Shown here: positions 20,715-30,957 of the stretch, in pieces | Layout: every line of letters begins with the position of its first letter | How positions within the stretch are numbered: position 1 is the stretch's first letter | Assembly: GCA_937884605.1 (NCBI GenBank) | Contig: CALGDM010000006.1 | Location: forward strand, 186,001 to 250,000 | Direction: 5' to 3' | From: an uncultured Spiribacter sp. | GTDB lineage: Bacteria > Pseudomonadota > Gammaproteobacteria > Nitrococcales > Nitrococcaceae | DNA length: 64,000 bases | The notes under the pieces: generated by a model | The model's input: the letters and a program-made list of their open reading frames with translations, nothing else | Told to the model about the DNA's origin: nothing | Database searches by the model: none | Program-made: the position numbers and the translations under genes

Positions 20715-21551
20715 TCAGGCGTCGGACCCGGTGCTGGCCGGTCTTTGCGGGTCGTTACCCCATTCCGACCAGGAGCCATCATACCCCCGGACGCGTTCAA
20801 ATCCGAGCCAGCGCAGCACCACATAGCTGAGCGCCGAGCGATGGTGCGTCTGGCAGTGCGTGATCACCTCGCGCTCAGGCGTCACGCCCAGCTCTGCGTA
20901 CTCGTCGCGCAGGCTTGCCGCCGGTCGCAGGCGGCCGGCGCGGCCTGGGTCAACGTTGTCGGTCCACTCGAAGTTCACAGCCCCGGGAATATGCCCGGCG
21001 CGCGCGGCCCGCACCACATCGCCGTGGTATTCCCCGGGTGAGCGCGCGTCCAGGATGATCACATCCGGGTCGTCGAGACGTGATTCGACATAGTCGGCAT
21101 CCGCACGGGCGCTGCTCGCCGTGGTGTCAATGGGGTAGGGCGGCGCTTCGGCCCGGGCCTCGCCGGTGCCGGCCACCAGCGGCAGCCCCTCGGCCTGCCA
21201 CGCCGGCAGTCCGCCGTCGAGCAGCGACCAGTGGTCGTGGCCAACGCAGTCAAGCGTCCAGAGCAGTCGCGAGGCGGCACCGTTACCACTCGCGTCATAC
21301 GCGACCACGTGCCGGGCCGGGGTGATGCCCGCCTCGGCCAGTACCGTCGCCAGAGCGGATGGCTCTGGCAGTAGCCCGCCGGCCGGGGGCCGGGCGGTCA
21401 CCAGATCCGCATAGCGGATGCAGGTGGCACCCTCGATATGGCCCTGGGCATGAACGGACCCATCACCCACGAAAACCACCTGAATCGAAGGTTCGCCCAG
21501 GTTTTGCGCCAGGGCATGCGGGTCGATCACTCGTGGCATGCCGGGCATCAA
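20715..21551 (-). CDS. rhodanese-domain sulfurtransferase
   Basis: Two rhodanese domains; [10 protein letters not shown], active-site loop CQTHHRSA. Confidence 0.9.
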   Translation of the reverse strand: MMPGMPRVIDPHALAQNLGEPSIQVVFVGDGSVHAQGHIEGATCIRYADLVTARPPAGGLLPEPSALATVLAEAGITPARHVVAYDASGNGAASRLLWTLDCVGHDHWSLLDGGLPAWQAEGLPLVAGTGEARAEAPPYPIDTTASSARADADYVESRLDDPDVIILDARSPGEYHGDVVRAARAGHIPGAVNFEWTDNVDPGRAGRLRPAASLRDEYAELGVTPEREVITHCQTHHRSALSYVVLRWLGFERVRGYDGSWSEWGNDPQRPASTGSDA

Positions 21552-23923
21552 TGCGTCTCACCGCCCAGATAGAGCCAGGTCTCAACCACGCTATCGGGGT
21601 TGAGCGAGACACTATCGATGCCTTCTTCCATCAGCCAGCGTGCCAGATCGGGGTGATCCGAAGGGCCCTGGCCGCAGATCCCGACGTATTTCCCCGCCTT
21701 GTTGGCGGCCTGGATCGCCATGTGCAGCAGCGCCTTGACGGCGGGGTCACGCTCTTCGAACAGATGCGCGACCAGTCCTGAATCGCGGTCCAGTCCCAGG
21801 GTGAGTTGGGTGAGGTCGTTGGAGCCGATGGAGTAGCCATCGAAGATCTCGAGAAACTCGTCGGCCAGAACGGCGTTCGACGGCAGCTCGCACATCATGA
21901 TCACCTTGAGGCCGTCACGCCCCTTCTCCAGCCCGTTGCGGGCCAGCAGGTCCACCACCTGACGACCCTCGTCGGGGGTGCGCACGAACGGGATCATGAT
22001 CCAGACATTGGTCAGTCCCATTTCTTCGCGCACCTTGCGCAGGGCCTGGCATTCAAGCTCGAAACAGGGCCGGAAGTCCTCCGAAATGTAGCGTGACGCC
22101 CCGCGGAAGCCGATCATCGGGTTTTCTTCCTCGGGCTCGTAGGCGGCGCCACCAATGAGGTTGGCGTACTCGTTGGATTTGAAATCGGACATGCGCACGA
22201 TCACCGGCTGATCGGCAAAGCTCGCCGCCAGCGTACTGATGCCCTCGGCGAGTTTCTCGACATAGAAACTGACCGGATCATCGTAACCGGCGATCTGATT
22301 GTCGATGACCGACTTCAGGTCGTCCGACTGCTGGTCGTACTCCAGCAATGCCCGCGGATGGATGCCGATCATGCGGTTGATGATGAACTCGAGCCGGGCC
22401 AGCCCCACACCGGCGTTGGGCAGCTGGGCAAAATCGAAGGCGCGATCCGGATTGCCCACGTTCATCATGATCTTGAACGGCAGCTCGGGCATGTTGCCCA
22501 GTTCGATGTTGCGGATCTCAAAATCCTGGATGCCGCGGTAGATGTAGCCGGTGTCACCCTCGGCGCACGACACCGTCACCTCGAGGCCGTCGTGCAGCCG
22601 GTCGGTACCGTTGCCGGTGCCAACAACCGCGGGGATGCCCAGCTCGCGCGCGATGATCGCCGCGTGGCAGGTCCGCCCGCCACGATTGGTCACGATCGCC
22701 GAGGCGCGCTTCATGATCGGCTCCCAGTCAGGGTCCGTCATGTCGGTGACGAGGACATCGCCGGCCTCGACGGTGTGCATGTCGTCGAGATCATCCACCA
22801 CGCGGGCGCGGCCGGCGCCGATGCGCTGGCCAATGGCGCGGCCTTCGACGAGGACCTGCCCCCGCTCGTGGAGCTGGTAGCGCTGCAGGCTCTGGCCGCC
22901 ATCGCGACTTTTCACAGTCTCCGGCCGGGCCTGGAGAATATACAGGCGACCGGTCTCGCCATCCTTGCCCCATTCGATGTCCATCGGTCGGCCATAATGG
23001 GCCTCGATGGTCATGGCCTGACGGCCCAGCGACTCGACATCAGCATCACTGAGGCAGAAGCCGGCACGTTCCGCCTGTGACGTCTCGACGATACGGACCG
23101 TCTCGTCGCTGTCCGGATCGTCCGCGTAGACCATTTTGATGGCCTTCTCGCCCATCATTCGGCGCAGGACGGCGGGGCGCCCCGCGGCCAGCGTGGCCTT
23201 GTGCACATAGAACTCGTCGGGGTTGACCGAGCCCTGCACCACGGTCTCGCCCAGGCCGTGGGACGCGGTCACGAAGACCACATCGCGAAAGCCCGACTCG
23301 GTATCCATGGTAAACATCACGCCCGAGGCACCGACATCGGTGCGGGCCATTTCCTGGATGCCGGCCGAGAGCGCGACCTTGTCGTGCGCGAAGTCATGGT
23401 GCACGCGGTAGGAGATTGCGCGGTCGTTGAACAGTGACGCGAAGACGTCACGGATCGTGCGGCGGACGTTCTCAAGCCCGCGGACGTTGAGAAAGGTTTC
23501 CTGCTGTCCCGCGAAGGAGGCATCGGGCAGATCTTCAGCCGTTGCCGAGGAACGGACGGCGACCGACAGATCGGTCTTCTTTGAACGCTCGACGAGCTGC
23601 GACCAGGCCTTGGCGATCGCCTCGTCGAGCTTGGCCGGGAAGGGGGTCTCGATGATCATCGAACGGATCTGAGCCCCGACACGCGCCAGTTCCTGGACAT
23701 CGTCGATGTCGAGCCCCTCGAGAGCCGCTTCGATCCGGGGCCGCAGCCCGCTCTCGTCAAGAAAATCCCAATAAGCCTGCGCGGTGGTGGCGAAGCCTCC
23801 GGGGACCTGCACGCCGGCATCGGCGAGGTTGCTGATCATCTCGCCGAGCGAGGCATTCTTGCCGCCCACCCTTTCGACGTCGTTCATGCCCAGCGACTCG
23901 AACCAGACTACGTATTCGCTCAC
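21548..23923 (-). CDS. ppsA: phosphoenolpyruvate synthase
   Basis: [82 protein letters not shown]. Confidence 0.97.
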   Translation of the reverse strand: MSEYVVWFESLGMNDVERVGGKNASLGEMISNLADAGVQVPGGFATTAQAYWDFLDESGLRPRIEAALEGLDIDDVQELARVGAQIRSMIIETPFPAKLDEAIAKAWSQLVERSKKTDLSVAVRSSATAEDLPDASFAGQQETFLNVRGLENVRRTIRDVFASLFNDRAISYRVHHDFAHDKVALSAGIQEMARTDVGASGVMFTMDTESGFRDVVFVTASHGLGETVVQGSVNPDEFYVHKATLAAGRPAVLRRMMGEKAIKMVYADDPDSDETVRIVETSQAERAGFCLSDADVESLGRQAMTIEAHYGRPMDIEWGKDGETGRLYILQARPETVKSRDGGQSLQRYQLHERGQVLVEGRAIGQRIGAGRARVVDDLDDMHTVEAGDVLVTDMTDPDWEPIMKRASAIVTNRGGRTCHAAIIARELGIPAVVGTGNGTDRLHDGLEVTVSCAEGDTGYIYRGIQDFEIRNIELGNMPELPFKIMMNVGNPDRAFDFAQLPNAGVGLARLEFIINRMIGIHPRALLEYDQQSDDLKSVIDNQIAGYDDPVSFYVEKLAEGISTLAASFADQPVIVRMSDFKSNEYANLIGGAAYEPEEENPMIGFRGASRYISEDFRPCFELECQALRKVREEMGLTNVWIMIPFVRTPDEGRQVVDLLARNGLEKGRDGLKVIMMCELPSNAVLADEFLEIFDGYSIGSNDLTQLTLGLDRDSGLVAHLFEERDPAVKALLHMAIQAANKAGKYVGICGQGPSDHPDLARWLMEEGIDSVSLNPDSVVETWLYLGGETH

Positions 23924-23951
23924 TACCGCTCTCCCGTTAAAAGTATGCTCT

Positions 23952-23969
23952 GCACCGGTATACTGGTGC
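23952..23969. promoter_or_regulatory. near-perfect palindrome between divergent ppsA and ppsR
   Basis: GCACCGGTATACTGGTGC, two mismatches to its reverse complement. Confidence 0.5.
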
Positions 23970-24000
23970 GTGATTATCGTTGATCAAGTCGAGTATCGCC

Positions 24001-24822
24001 ATGTCTGAATCGCGCAGTGTTTTTTTTATATCGGATCGCACCGGTATTACCGCCGAGACGCTTGGCCAGAGTCTGCTCACCCAGTTCGCGCTCGAGGCTT
24101 CGCCGGTGAGCATGCCTTTTACCGACAGCCCCGAGGCAGTGGATGCCGCCATCGAGCAGATCGAATCGGCGGGCCGCTCCGACGGCGCCCGGCCAATTGT
24201 ATTCAGCACCATCATCGACGCTGGTCTGCGTAACCGCCTGCGGCGGGTCAACGCCGTGGTGCTGGATTTTTTCGACACCTTCATCGGCCCGCTCGAGAGC
24301 GAACTCGGTATGGAGTCGAGTCATACCATCGGCCGCAGCCATGGCATTGCGGATCCGGGGGCGTACAAGTTGCGGATCGATGCCATGAACTACGCCCTTA
24401 GCGCCGATGATGGCGCCGCGGTACGCCATTATGAGCAGGCCGACGTGATTCTGGTGGGCGTGTCGCGCTCGGGCAAAACGCCGACCTGCATCTATATGGC
24501 GCTTCAGTACGGGATCTACGCGGCGAACTATCCGCTGACCGAGGATGATCTGCTCAGTGGCCGGTTGCCGGAGGTGCTGCGGCCGTTCCGCCAGCGGGTC
24601 TACGCGCTCACGATCCGGCCCGAGCGTCTCGCCCAGATTCGTGCCGAGCGGCGCTCGAATACCCGCTATGCGTCGCTGCGCCAGTGTCAGTATGAAACGG
24701 TTCGCGCCGAGGGGCTTTTTCACCAGGAAAAACTGCCTTTTTCGAACACCACCACCATGTCGATCGAGGAGATCGCGGCGATGATCATCCAGTCGCGTCA
24801 TCTCTCGCGGCGACTCTATTAA
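24001..24822 (+). CDS. ppsR: PEP synthase regulatory protein (kinase/pyrophosphorylase, DUF299)
   Basis: VFFISDRTGITAETLGQSLLTQF and VGVSRSGKTPTCIYMA; divergent from ppsA. Confidence 0.95.
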   Translation: MSESRSVFFISDRTGITAETLGQSLLTQFALEASPVSMPFTDSPEAVDAAIEQIESAGRSDGARPIVFSTIIDAGLRNRLRRVNAVVLDFFDTFIGPLESELGMESSHTIGRSHGIADPGAYKLRIDAMNYALSADDGAAVRHYEQADVILVGVSRSGKTPTCIYMALQYGIYAANYPLTEDDLLSGRLPEVLRPFRQRVYALTIRPERLAQIRAERRSNTRYASLRQCQYETVRAEGLFHQEKLPFSNTTTMSIEEIAAMIIQSRHLSRRLY

Positions 24823-24885
24823 AATCCCGTCCGCGATGCCAGCCAGGGGGCGTCCCGCGGAGGGTGACTGTGCTAGCATCTGCGC

Positions 24886-25359
24886 ATGATCAAGCAGCCC
24901 GGCCAACTCGTTGCAGAGCGTCCACCGCAGGGCAGTTTTGCCGCGCTCATGGAACTCTACGAGAGCAACTACATCTTCCTGCGCCGTCTGGTACCGCAGC
25001 TTGACGGGCGGCGCGACGCGCAGATTTCGAGCGTTGACCGCGGCCCCGACCTGCATCTTGAAGTCATCGAGCGTTGCCCCTACACAACCACGTTGATGCT
25101 CACCCATCGGTTCGCTCGGGCGGGCGGCGACGAGTCGCTGCCGGACCTGCAGGTGCGCATCTATCACGATGCGCGGGTGGCCGAGGTGCTGGCCACCGAA
25201 ACCGAGACCGCCGGGCAGGCCCCCCTGGCCTGGCGCTGGGCCGCCAACCGTTTTCTCAATCGCTGGTTGCGCTATTGCCTGGGCGAGGGGCATGGCTTCC
25301 CAAGCGCCACCGGCGAGGCGGTCGTGCTGCGGCCGTCCGCGCGACGCTGGGCCGTCTAG
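24886..25359 (+). CDS. DUF1249 family protein
   Basis: 157 aa, MELYESNYIFLRRLVPQL... HRFARAGGDESLPDLQVRIYHDARVAEVL. Confidence 0.75.
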   Translation: MIKQPGQLVAERPPQGSFAALMELYESNYIFLRRLVPQLDGRRDAQISSVDRGPDLHLEVIERCPYTTTLMLTHRFARAGGDESLPDLQVRIYHDARVAEVLATETETAGQAPLAWRWAANRFLNRWLRYCLGEGHGFPSATGEAVVLRPSARRWAV

Positions 25360-25371
25360 GAGCGCATTTTC

Positions 25372-25794
25372 ATGCGCCTTTCAACGAAGGGCCGCTATGC
25401 CCTGACCACGATCATGGACCTGACGCTGCACCAGGTTGACGGGCCGGTCACACTGGCGGATATATCCCAGCGTCAGTCATTGTCACTCTCCTATCTCGAG
25501 CAGCTGTTCGCCGATCTTCGCCGTGACGGTCTGGTCCATGGTGTTCGCGGGCCGGGTGGCGGTTATCGTCTGGCGCGGGCGGCCGACACAATCAGCGTGG
25601 CGGCGGTCATCATGGCGGTGGACCCTCCGGCTACCGCCGCGGCGGATGACGAGAGCCGGCAGGATGACACGGGCAATCACTGCATCACCCATGACCTGTG
25701 GTCGGATCTGTCTGATCGAATTCGGGATTTTCTGGCCGGTATCACGCTGGCCGACCTCGCCGCGGATCCCGCGCTCGTGTCGCTGGGCGACTGA
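25372..25794 (+). CDS. Rrf2-family regulator, IscR-like
   Basis: MRLSTKGRYALTTIMDLTLH..., SLSYLEQLFADLRRDGLVHGVRGPGGGYRLAR. Confidence 0.88.
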   Translation: MRLSTKGRYALTTIMDLTLHQVDGPVTLADISQRQSLSLSYLEQLFADLRRDGLVHGVRGPGGGYRLARAADTISVAAVIMAVDPPATAAADDESRQDDTGNHCITHDLWSDLSDRIRDFLAGITLADLAADPALVSLGD

Positions 25795-26469
25795 TCAGGG
25801 TTCGAGATCGACGAGGCCGAGTTTGACGGCCGCCAGAGTCGCCTCGGCCCGGGTCGATACATTGAGCTTTAGATAGATCGACTTGATGTGGCCGGCCACG
25901 GTGGATGGCCGGATCACCAGCGCCTCGCCCACCCGATGCCGATCGAGCCCCTGAGAGAGCAGCGCAAGCACCTCGATCTCGCGCTGGGTCAGGCCGGCCG
26001 CTTCGGTATCGGCCGGATGAGAGTCCGTGCCGGACCCCGGCTCAACCAGTGGCTCTTCAAACTGTCGCAGCGCGAGGCGCGTTATCTCGGGCGAGAGGCC
26101 CGGGTCTCCCTTACCGATGGCGGCAATCAGCGCCTGGATGCCGTCATTGCCCTGATCCTTGAGGATGTAGCCATCAATGCCCTGACGCAGGGCCGCCCGC
26201 AGATGGGCTTCGTCATCGTGACGGGTCAGCAGGACGCGCGGCGAATCGGGGTAGAGCATGCGCATCTGCTCGATCAGCTCAAGCCCCGAGCCGTCCGGTA
26301 GATAGAAGTCGGTAATCAGAAGTCCCGGCATCGAGCGGCCAAGCTGCCCATGGGCCGACTTGATGTCCGAAACACAGATCAGATCAATTTCGGGCCAGAG
26401 CCTGCAGAGGATGTGCCGGATCCGCTGCTGTTCGTCGCCATCCGGGTCGATGACCAGAGCGCGCTTCAT
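25795..26469 (-). CDS. LuxR/NarL-family response regulator
   Basis: Receiver domain with ITDFYLPDGSG and C-terminal LTQREIEVLALLSQGL HTH. Confidence 0.92.
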   Translation of the reverse strand: MKRALVIDPDGDEQQRIRHILCRLWPEIDLICVSDIKSAHGQLGRSMPGLLITDFYLPDGSGLELIEQMRMLYPDSPRVLLTRHDDEAHLRAALRQGIDGYILKDQGNDGIQALIAAIGKGDPGLSPEITRLALRQFEEPLVEPGSGTDSHPADTEAAGLTQREIEVLALLSQGLDRHRVGEALVIRPSTVAGHIKSIYLKLNVSTRAEATLAAVKLGLVDLEP

Positions 26470-26484
26470 TCAATCAGCCGCTCC

Positions 26485-27288
26485 TCAGTGCTGCAGGATC
26501 TGTTCGAGAAAGTCGCGGGTCCGCGGTTGCTCGGGGCGGGTGAAAAAGTCCCGCGGCGGTGCGGCCTCGACGATCTGACCGCCATCCATGAAGATCACCC
26601 GGTCCGCCACGGTCTTGGCGAAACCCATTTCATGGGTGACACACAGCATGGTCATGCCGCTGCTGGCCAGCTCGACCATGACATCCAGGACCTCCTTGAT
26701 CATCTCCGGGTCGAGCGCCGAGGTCGGCTCATCGAACAGCATGATCTTGGGCTGCATGCACAGGGCCCGGGCGATGGCCACCCGCTGCTGCTGCCCGCCG
26801 GAGAGCTGGCCGGGGTACTTATCCGCCTGTTCCGGGATACGCACCCGCTCGAGATAGTGCATGGCCATCTCGATGGCCTCGCGCCGGGGCGTTTTGCGCA
26901 CCCAGACGGGGGCGAGCAGGCAGTTCTCGAGCACGCTCAGGTGCGGGAAAAGGTTGAACTGCTGGAACACCATGCCGACTTCGCGCCGAATGGCCTCGAT
27001 GTTCTTGACGTCCTCGTTCAGCTCGACGCCGTCAATGACGATCTGACCGCGCTGATGGGCCTCCAGGTGGTTGAGGCAGCGGATGAGCGTGGATTTGCCC
27101 GACCCGGACGGGCCGCAGATCACGATGCGCTCGCCTTTCTGGACATCGAGGTTGATTGAGTTGAGCACATGGAAGTCACCGAACCACTTGTTGAGGTCGT
27201 TGACCTGAATGATGCTCTCATCACTGGCGGCCGATTCAACCGGAGTGGTCAGGGCCTCGGCCTCAAAGCTCGTGCCGTTGTTTTCCAT
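26485..27288 (-). CDS. aapP: polar amino-acid ABC transporter ATP-binding protein
   Basis: [45 protein letters not shown]. Confidence 0.92.
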   Translation of the reverse strand: MENNGTSFEAEALTTPVESAASDESIIQVNDLNKWFGDFHVLNSINLDVQKGERIVICGPSGSGKSTLIRCLNHLEAHQRGQIVIDGVELNEDVKNIEAIRREVGMVFQQFNLFPHLSVLENCLLAPVWVRKTPRREAIEMAMHYLERVRIPEQADKYPGQLSGGQQQRVAIARALCMQPKIMLFDEPTSALDPEMIKEVLDVMVELASSGMTMLCVTHEMGFAKTVADRVIFMDGGQIVEAAPPRDFFTRPEQPRTRDFLEQILQH

Positions 27289-27303
27289 GCCTGGTGTCCT
27301 TTA

Positions 27304-28404
27304 CTACTGCCGATGGTCGGTATCGAGCTGCTTTTCAATGCGGTGGCTGTACCGCGACATCCCAAAGCAGAATACCCAGAAACAGAAGGCGACGAATAGA
27401 TACCCCTCGGCCATGACGTTATTCCAGGCCGGGTCACTGAGCGTTGATTTAACAGCGCCGAGCAGGTCGAACAGACCGATGATCAGTACCAGTGTGGTGT
27501 CCTTGAACAGCGAAATCACCGTATTGGCGATCCCGGGGACCACGATCTTCAGTGCCTGGGGCAGGATGATGAGCCGCATGCGCCGCCAGTATCCCAGCCC
27601 CAGTGCTTCGGCCGCCTCGTACTGGCCCTTCGGGATTGCCTGGAGTCCACCGCGGACCACCTCGGCCATGTAGGCGGCCTGAAACAGCGTGATGCCGATC
27701 AGCGCCCGCATGAGCTTGTCGAAGGTGACACCCTCGGGCAGAAACAGTGGCAGCATGACCGACGCCATGAACAGGATGGTGATCAGTGGCACCGCCCGCC
27801 AGAACTCAATGAATATCACGCAGATGCCGCGAATCACCGGCATTTCGGAGCGTCGCCCCAGCGCCAGGGCGACGCCGATGGGCAGTGCGGCGATGATGCC
27901 CACGTAGGCCAGGATCAGGGTCAGCATCAGACCGCCCCACTGGGATGTATCCACCGACTCGAGGCCGAATACGCCACCGGCGATCAGAATATATCCACCC
28001 ACCGGCAGCCCGGTGAGCCCGAAAATGGCGACGCTGCGCCGCAGCCTGCCCGGCAGTGGCAGAAACGGCGGCACAACGGCGAGGGCAAACAGCGCAAATG
28101 CCAGGGTGGGTCGCCAACGCAGGGCCTCGGGGTAGAAGCCATACATGAAAAAGCCGAAGCGCTCCTCGACGAATATCCAGCAGGCCTTGCCTGGCCGGCA
28201 GGCGTCGACGCCGTCGCCGGTAAAGACCGCGCCGATGAACGCCCAGTCGATCAGCGGAATGAGCATGGTGAGCAGGTAGTAGCCCACCACCAGGGTGACA
28301 AGGCCATTGATCCAGCTCGAGAAAAGGTTCGCGCGCAGCCAGCGGATAACGCCGCGCTGCGTCACCGGGGCGGGCTGGTTGGGTAGGGGCTGATGGGTGG
28401 CCAT
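27304..28404 (-). CDS. aapM: amino-acid ABC transporter permease, AapM-like
   Basis: HisM/GlnP-type permease, EALGLGYWRRMRLIILPQALKIVVPGIANTVISLFKDTTLV. Confidence 0.9.
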   Translation of the reverse strand: MATHQPLPNQPAPVTQRGVIRWLRANLFSSWINGLVTLVVGYYLLTMLIPLIDWAFIGAVFTGDGVDACRPGKACWIFVEERFGFFMYGFYPEALRWRPTLAFALFALAVVPPFLPLPGRLRRSVAIFGLTGLPVGGYILIAGGVFGLESVDTSQWGGLMLTLILAYVGIIAALPIGVALALGRRSEMPVIRGICVIFIEFWRAVPLITILFMASVMLPLFLPEGVTFDKLMRALIGITLFQAAYMAEVVRGGLQAIPKGQYEAAEALGLGYWRRMRLIILPQALKIVVPGIANTVISLFKDTTLVLIIGLFDLLGAVKSTLSDPAWNNVMAEGYLFVAFCFWVFCFGMSRYSHRIEKQLDTDHRQ

Positions 28405-28408
28405 GTCG

Positions 28409-29596
28409 CTACCGCTCCTTCAGCGCGACCGCGCGGTTATAAATATTCATGAGCAGGGAGATGCTCAGACTGATCGCCAGATAGACCGCCATGGTCATGG
28501 CGACGATCTCCACGGCCTGACCGGTCTGGTTGAGGGACGTGCCCATGAACACGTTGACCAGGTCGGGATAGCCGATGGCCACCGCCAGGGATGAGTTCTT
28601 GGTCAGGTTCAGATACTGACTGGTCAGTGGCGGGATGATCACGCGAAGCGCCTGAGGGATGACCACCAGCCGCAGCACGCGCCGTGGCGGCAGTCCCAGC
28701 GCGAGAGCCGCCTCGGTCTGGCCGCTGCTGACCGAGACGATGCCCGAGCGGACAATCTCGGCGATGAAAGTGGCGGTATAGATGGTCAGCGCCAGCAGCA
28801 GGGCACCCAGCTCGGGAATGGCGGTAATACCACCCGAGAAGTTGAATCCGCCCATGGTGGGAATATCCCACCCGACCGGCCGGCCCATGACGAGGTAGGC
28901 GAGTGCCGGGAGGCCGAGGATCAGGGCAGACGCCACGGGGAATGCCGGAAAGATCTGGCCGGTCGCCGCCTGACGGCGGCGCGCCCAGGTCACGATCACC
29001 AGCGAAACGATGAGCGCCACGATCAGGGCAATGCCGATCCATCCTGCCCCGGCCTCGAATACCGGCTTGGGGATGATGATCCCGCGGTTGCTCAGAAAGG
29101 CGACGCCGCCGACATCGAGGGCCTGCCGCGGACCGGGCAGGGTACCAAGTACGGCAAAGTACCAGAAGAAAATCTGCAGCAGCAGCGGGACGTTACGAAA
29201 GACCTCGATATAGGCCAGAGCCAGCTTTGCGACAAGCCAATTCGTGGAAAGGCGCGCGATACCGACAATGAAGCCGACGATCGTGGCAAACAGAATGCCC
29301 AGCCCTGAGACCAGCAGGGTATTGGTCAGCCCGACCAGAAAGGTCCGGCCGTAGGTCATGGTTTCGTTGTAATTGATCAGGCTCATGATGATGCCGAAGC
29401 CGGCGGTTTCGTTCAGAAACCCAAACCCGGTGCGGATGCCCCGGCTTTCCATGTTGCTGATCGTATTCTGGAAAAGGCTGTATCCGATCCAGGCCACGGC
29501 GGCGATTGCGATGAGCTGGAAGGCCACCGAGCGAACGCGCGGATCATTCCAGGGTTTGGGGTTGCCCGGCTTAAGCGGTGTCGGGTCGCTGCTCAT
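28409..29596 (-). CDS. aapQ: amino-acid ABC transporter permease, AapQ-like
   Basis: ALGLPPRRVLRLVVIPQALRVIIPPLTSQYLNLTKNSSLAVAIGYPDL. Confidence 0.9.
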   Translation of the reverse strand: MSSDPTPLKPGNPKPWNDPRVRSVAFQLIAIAAVAWIGYSLFQNTISNMESRGIRTGFGFLNETAGFGIIMSLINYNETMTYGRTFLVGLTNTLLVSGLGILFATIVGFIVGIARLSTNWLVAKLALAYIEVFRNVPLLLQIFFWYFAVLGTLPGPRQALDVGGVAFLSNRGIIIPKPVFEAGAGWIGIALIVALIVSLVIVTWARRRQAATGQIFPAFPVASALILGLPALAYLVMGRPVGWDIPTMGGFNFSGGITAIPELGALLLALTIYTATFIAEIVRSGIVSVSSGQTEAALALGLPPRRVLRLVVIPQALRVIIPPLTSQYLNLTKNSSLAVAIGYPDLVNVFMGTSLNQTGQAVEIVAMTMAVYLAISLSISLLMNIYNRAVALKER

Positions 29597-29635
29597 GACT
29601 GCCGGCCTGTGCCGTGGGTGAGTGGGTTGTCAGCG

Positions 29636-29662
29636 CCCGGGCGTCGGGATCCGACGCCCGGG
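29636..29662 (-). promoter_or_regulatory. strong intercistronic hairpin between aapJ and aapQ
   Basis: Perfect 12-bp stem CCCGGGCGTCGG-GAT-CCGACGCCCGGG, no T-run downstream on the minus strand. Confidence 0.85.
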
Positions 29663-29686
29663 TGGTTTCATTGCCGCGTCGCGCGC

Positions 29687-30706
29687 TTACCGGAACGGCG
29701 GTGCGTAGAGAATGCCACCGTCGGTCCACAGGGCGTTATTGCCCCGGTTGAGCCCAAGCGGCGTATCCGGGCCCACATTGCGCTCGAACATTTCGCCGTA
29801 GTTCCCGACCTGACTGATCACGTCGACCATGAAGTCGTCATCGAGACCGAGAATTTCGCCCATGTTCCCTGAAGTACCCACGATACGCTGGACGCTCGGG
29901 TTATCCGAGGACTCCATCTCTTCGACATTGTCAGAGGTGATGCCGTACTCCTCGGCATTGATCTGGCCGAACAGCACCCATTTGACGACGTTGAACCACT
30001 CGTCATCGCCCTGGCGGACCACCGGGCCCAGCGGCTCCTTGGAAATGATTTCCGGCAGGATTTCGGCGGAATCCGGGTCCGTCAGCTGGGTCTTCAGTGC
30101 CGCGAGCTGCGAGGTATCCGAGGTCAGAACATCACAACGGTTGTTGTCAAAGCCCTGGGCACTTGCCTCAGAGGTGTCGAACACCACGGCTTCGTATTCC
30201 ATGTCGTTGGCCCGGAAAAAGTCAGCCAGGTTGAGCTCGGTGGTGGTGCCGGCCTGCGTGCAGACCGCGGCACCGTCGAGGTCGTAGGCACTGTCGACGC
30301 CGAGCGCAGTCTTGATGAGAAAGCCCTGCCCGTCGTAGTAGTTGGTACCGGTAAAGTTCAGGCCCAGTGACGCATCACGGGTGGTTGTCCATGTGGTGTT
30401 GCGCGACAGCACATCGATCTCGCCCGACTGCAGGGCGGTGAAGCGCTCCGCAGCGGTCAGGGGGATGAATTCCACGGCGTCGGCGTCACCGAGTACCGCG
30501 GCCGCGACTGCCCGGCAGGTGTCCACATCGATGCCCGCCCAGTTGCCACTGCTATCGGGCTGTGAAAACCCGGGCAGCCCGTTGCTGACGCCGCAGCGCA
30601 GTTCTCCTGCATCCTGAACGTCCTGAAGGGTGGCCGCCTGAGTGGAGCCGGCAAACGCCAGCAACCCGGTCGCGGCAAGGCCCATTGTGATGATTGTCTT
30701 ATTCAT
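29687..30706 (-). CDS. aapJ: amino-acid ABC transporter substrate-binding protein, AapJ-like
   Basis: Signal peptide MNKTIITMGLAATGLLAFAGSTQA; GELRCGVSNGLPGFSQPDSSGNWAGIDVDTCRAVAAAVLGD. Confidence 0.92.
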   Translation of the reverse strand: MNKTIITMGLAATGLLAFAGSTQAATLQDVQDAGELRCGVSNGLPGFSQPDSSGNWAGIDVDTCRAVAAAVLGDADAVEFIPLTAAERFTALQSGEIDVLSRNTTWTTTRDASLGLNFTGTNYYDGQGFLIKTALGVDSAYDLDGAAVCTQAGTTTELNLADFFRANDMEYEAVVFDTSEASAQGFDNNRCDVLTSDTSQLAALKTQLTDPDSAEILPEIISKEPLGPVVRQGDDEWFNVVKWVLFGQINAEEYGITSDNVEEMESSDNPSVQRIVGTSGNMGEILGLDDDFMVDVISQVGNYGEMFERNVGPDTPLGLNRGNNALWTDGGILYAPPFR

Positions 30707-30763
30707 TCCCGCGTTCCTCTTTTGTTTCGAGGGTGTGCAAAGCCAGTTCGGCACCCTTCGGTT

Positions 30764-30780
30764 AAGCAAACTACGTGCCA
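30764..30780 (-). promoter_or_regulatory. sigma54 (-24/-12) promoter of aapJQMP
   Basis: Minus strand TGGCACGTAGTTTGCTT matches TGGCAC-N5-TTGCW (GG-N10-GC); predicted TSS about 30754, 48 nt before aapJ. Confidence 0.85.
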
Positions 30781-30844
30781 ATCGGGCGGACTCTCCTCCT
30801 CGACCCGCGGCCGTCCTGGGTGCCGGGATCTGTTATGTCACGGA

Positions 30845-30890
30845 TGCACCATTCTGGACAAGTCCGGGCTAGCTGCACACAAACGGTGCA
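30845..30890 (-). promoter_or_regulatory. two NtrC-like enhancer sites upstream of aapJ
   Basis: TGCACCATTCTGGACAA (30845-30861) and TGCACACAAACGGTGCA (30874-30890); centres about -99 and -128 from the predicted sigma54 start. Confidence 0.7.
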
Positions 30891-30957
30891 GTCGTTGGCA
30901 TGGACGACCCGGCATCCGCCTGCGACGATAGGCGGCTCGAAAAAGCCGGAGAATCGC

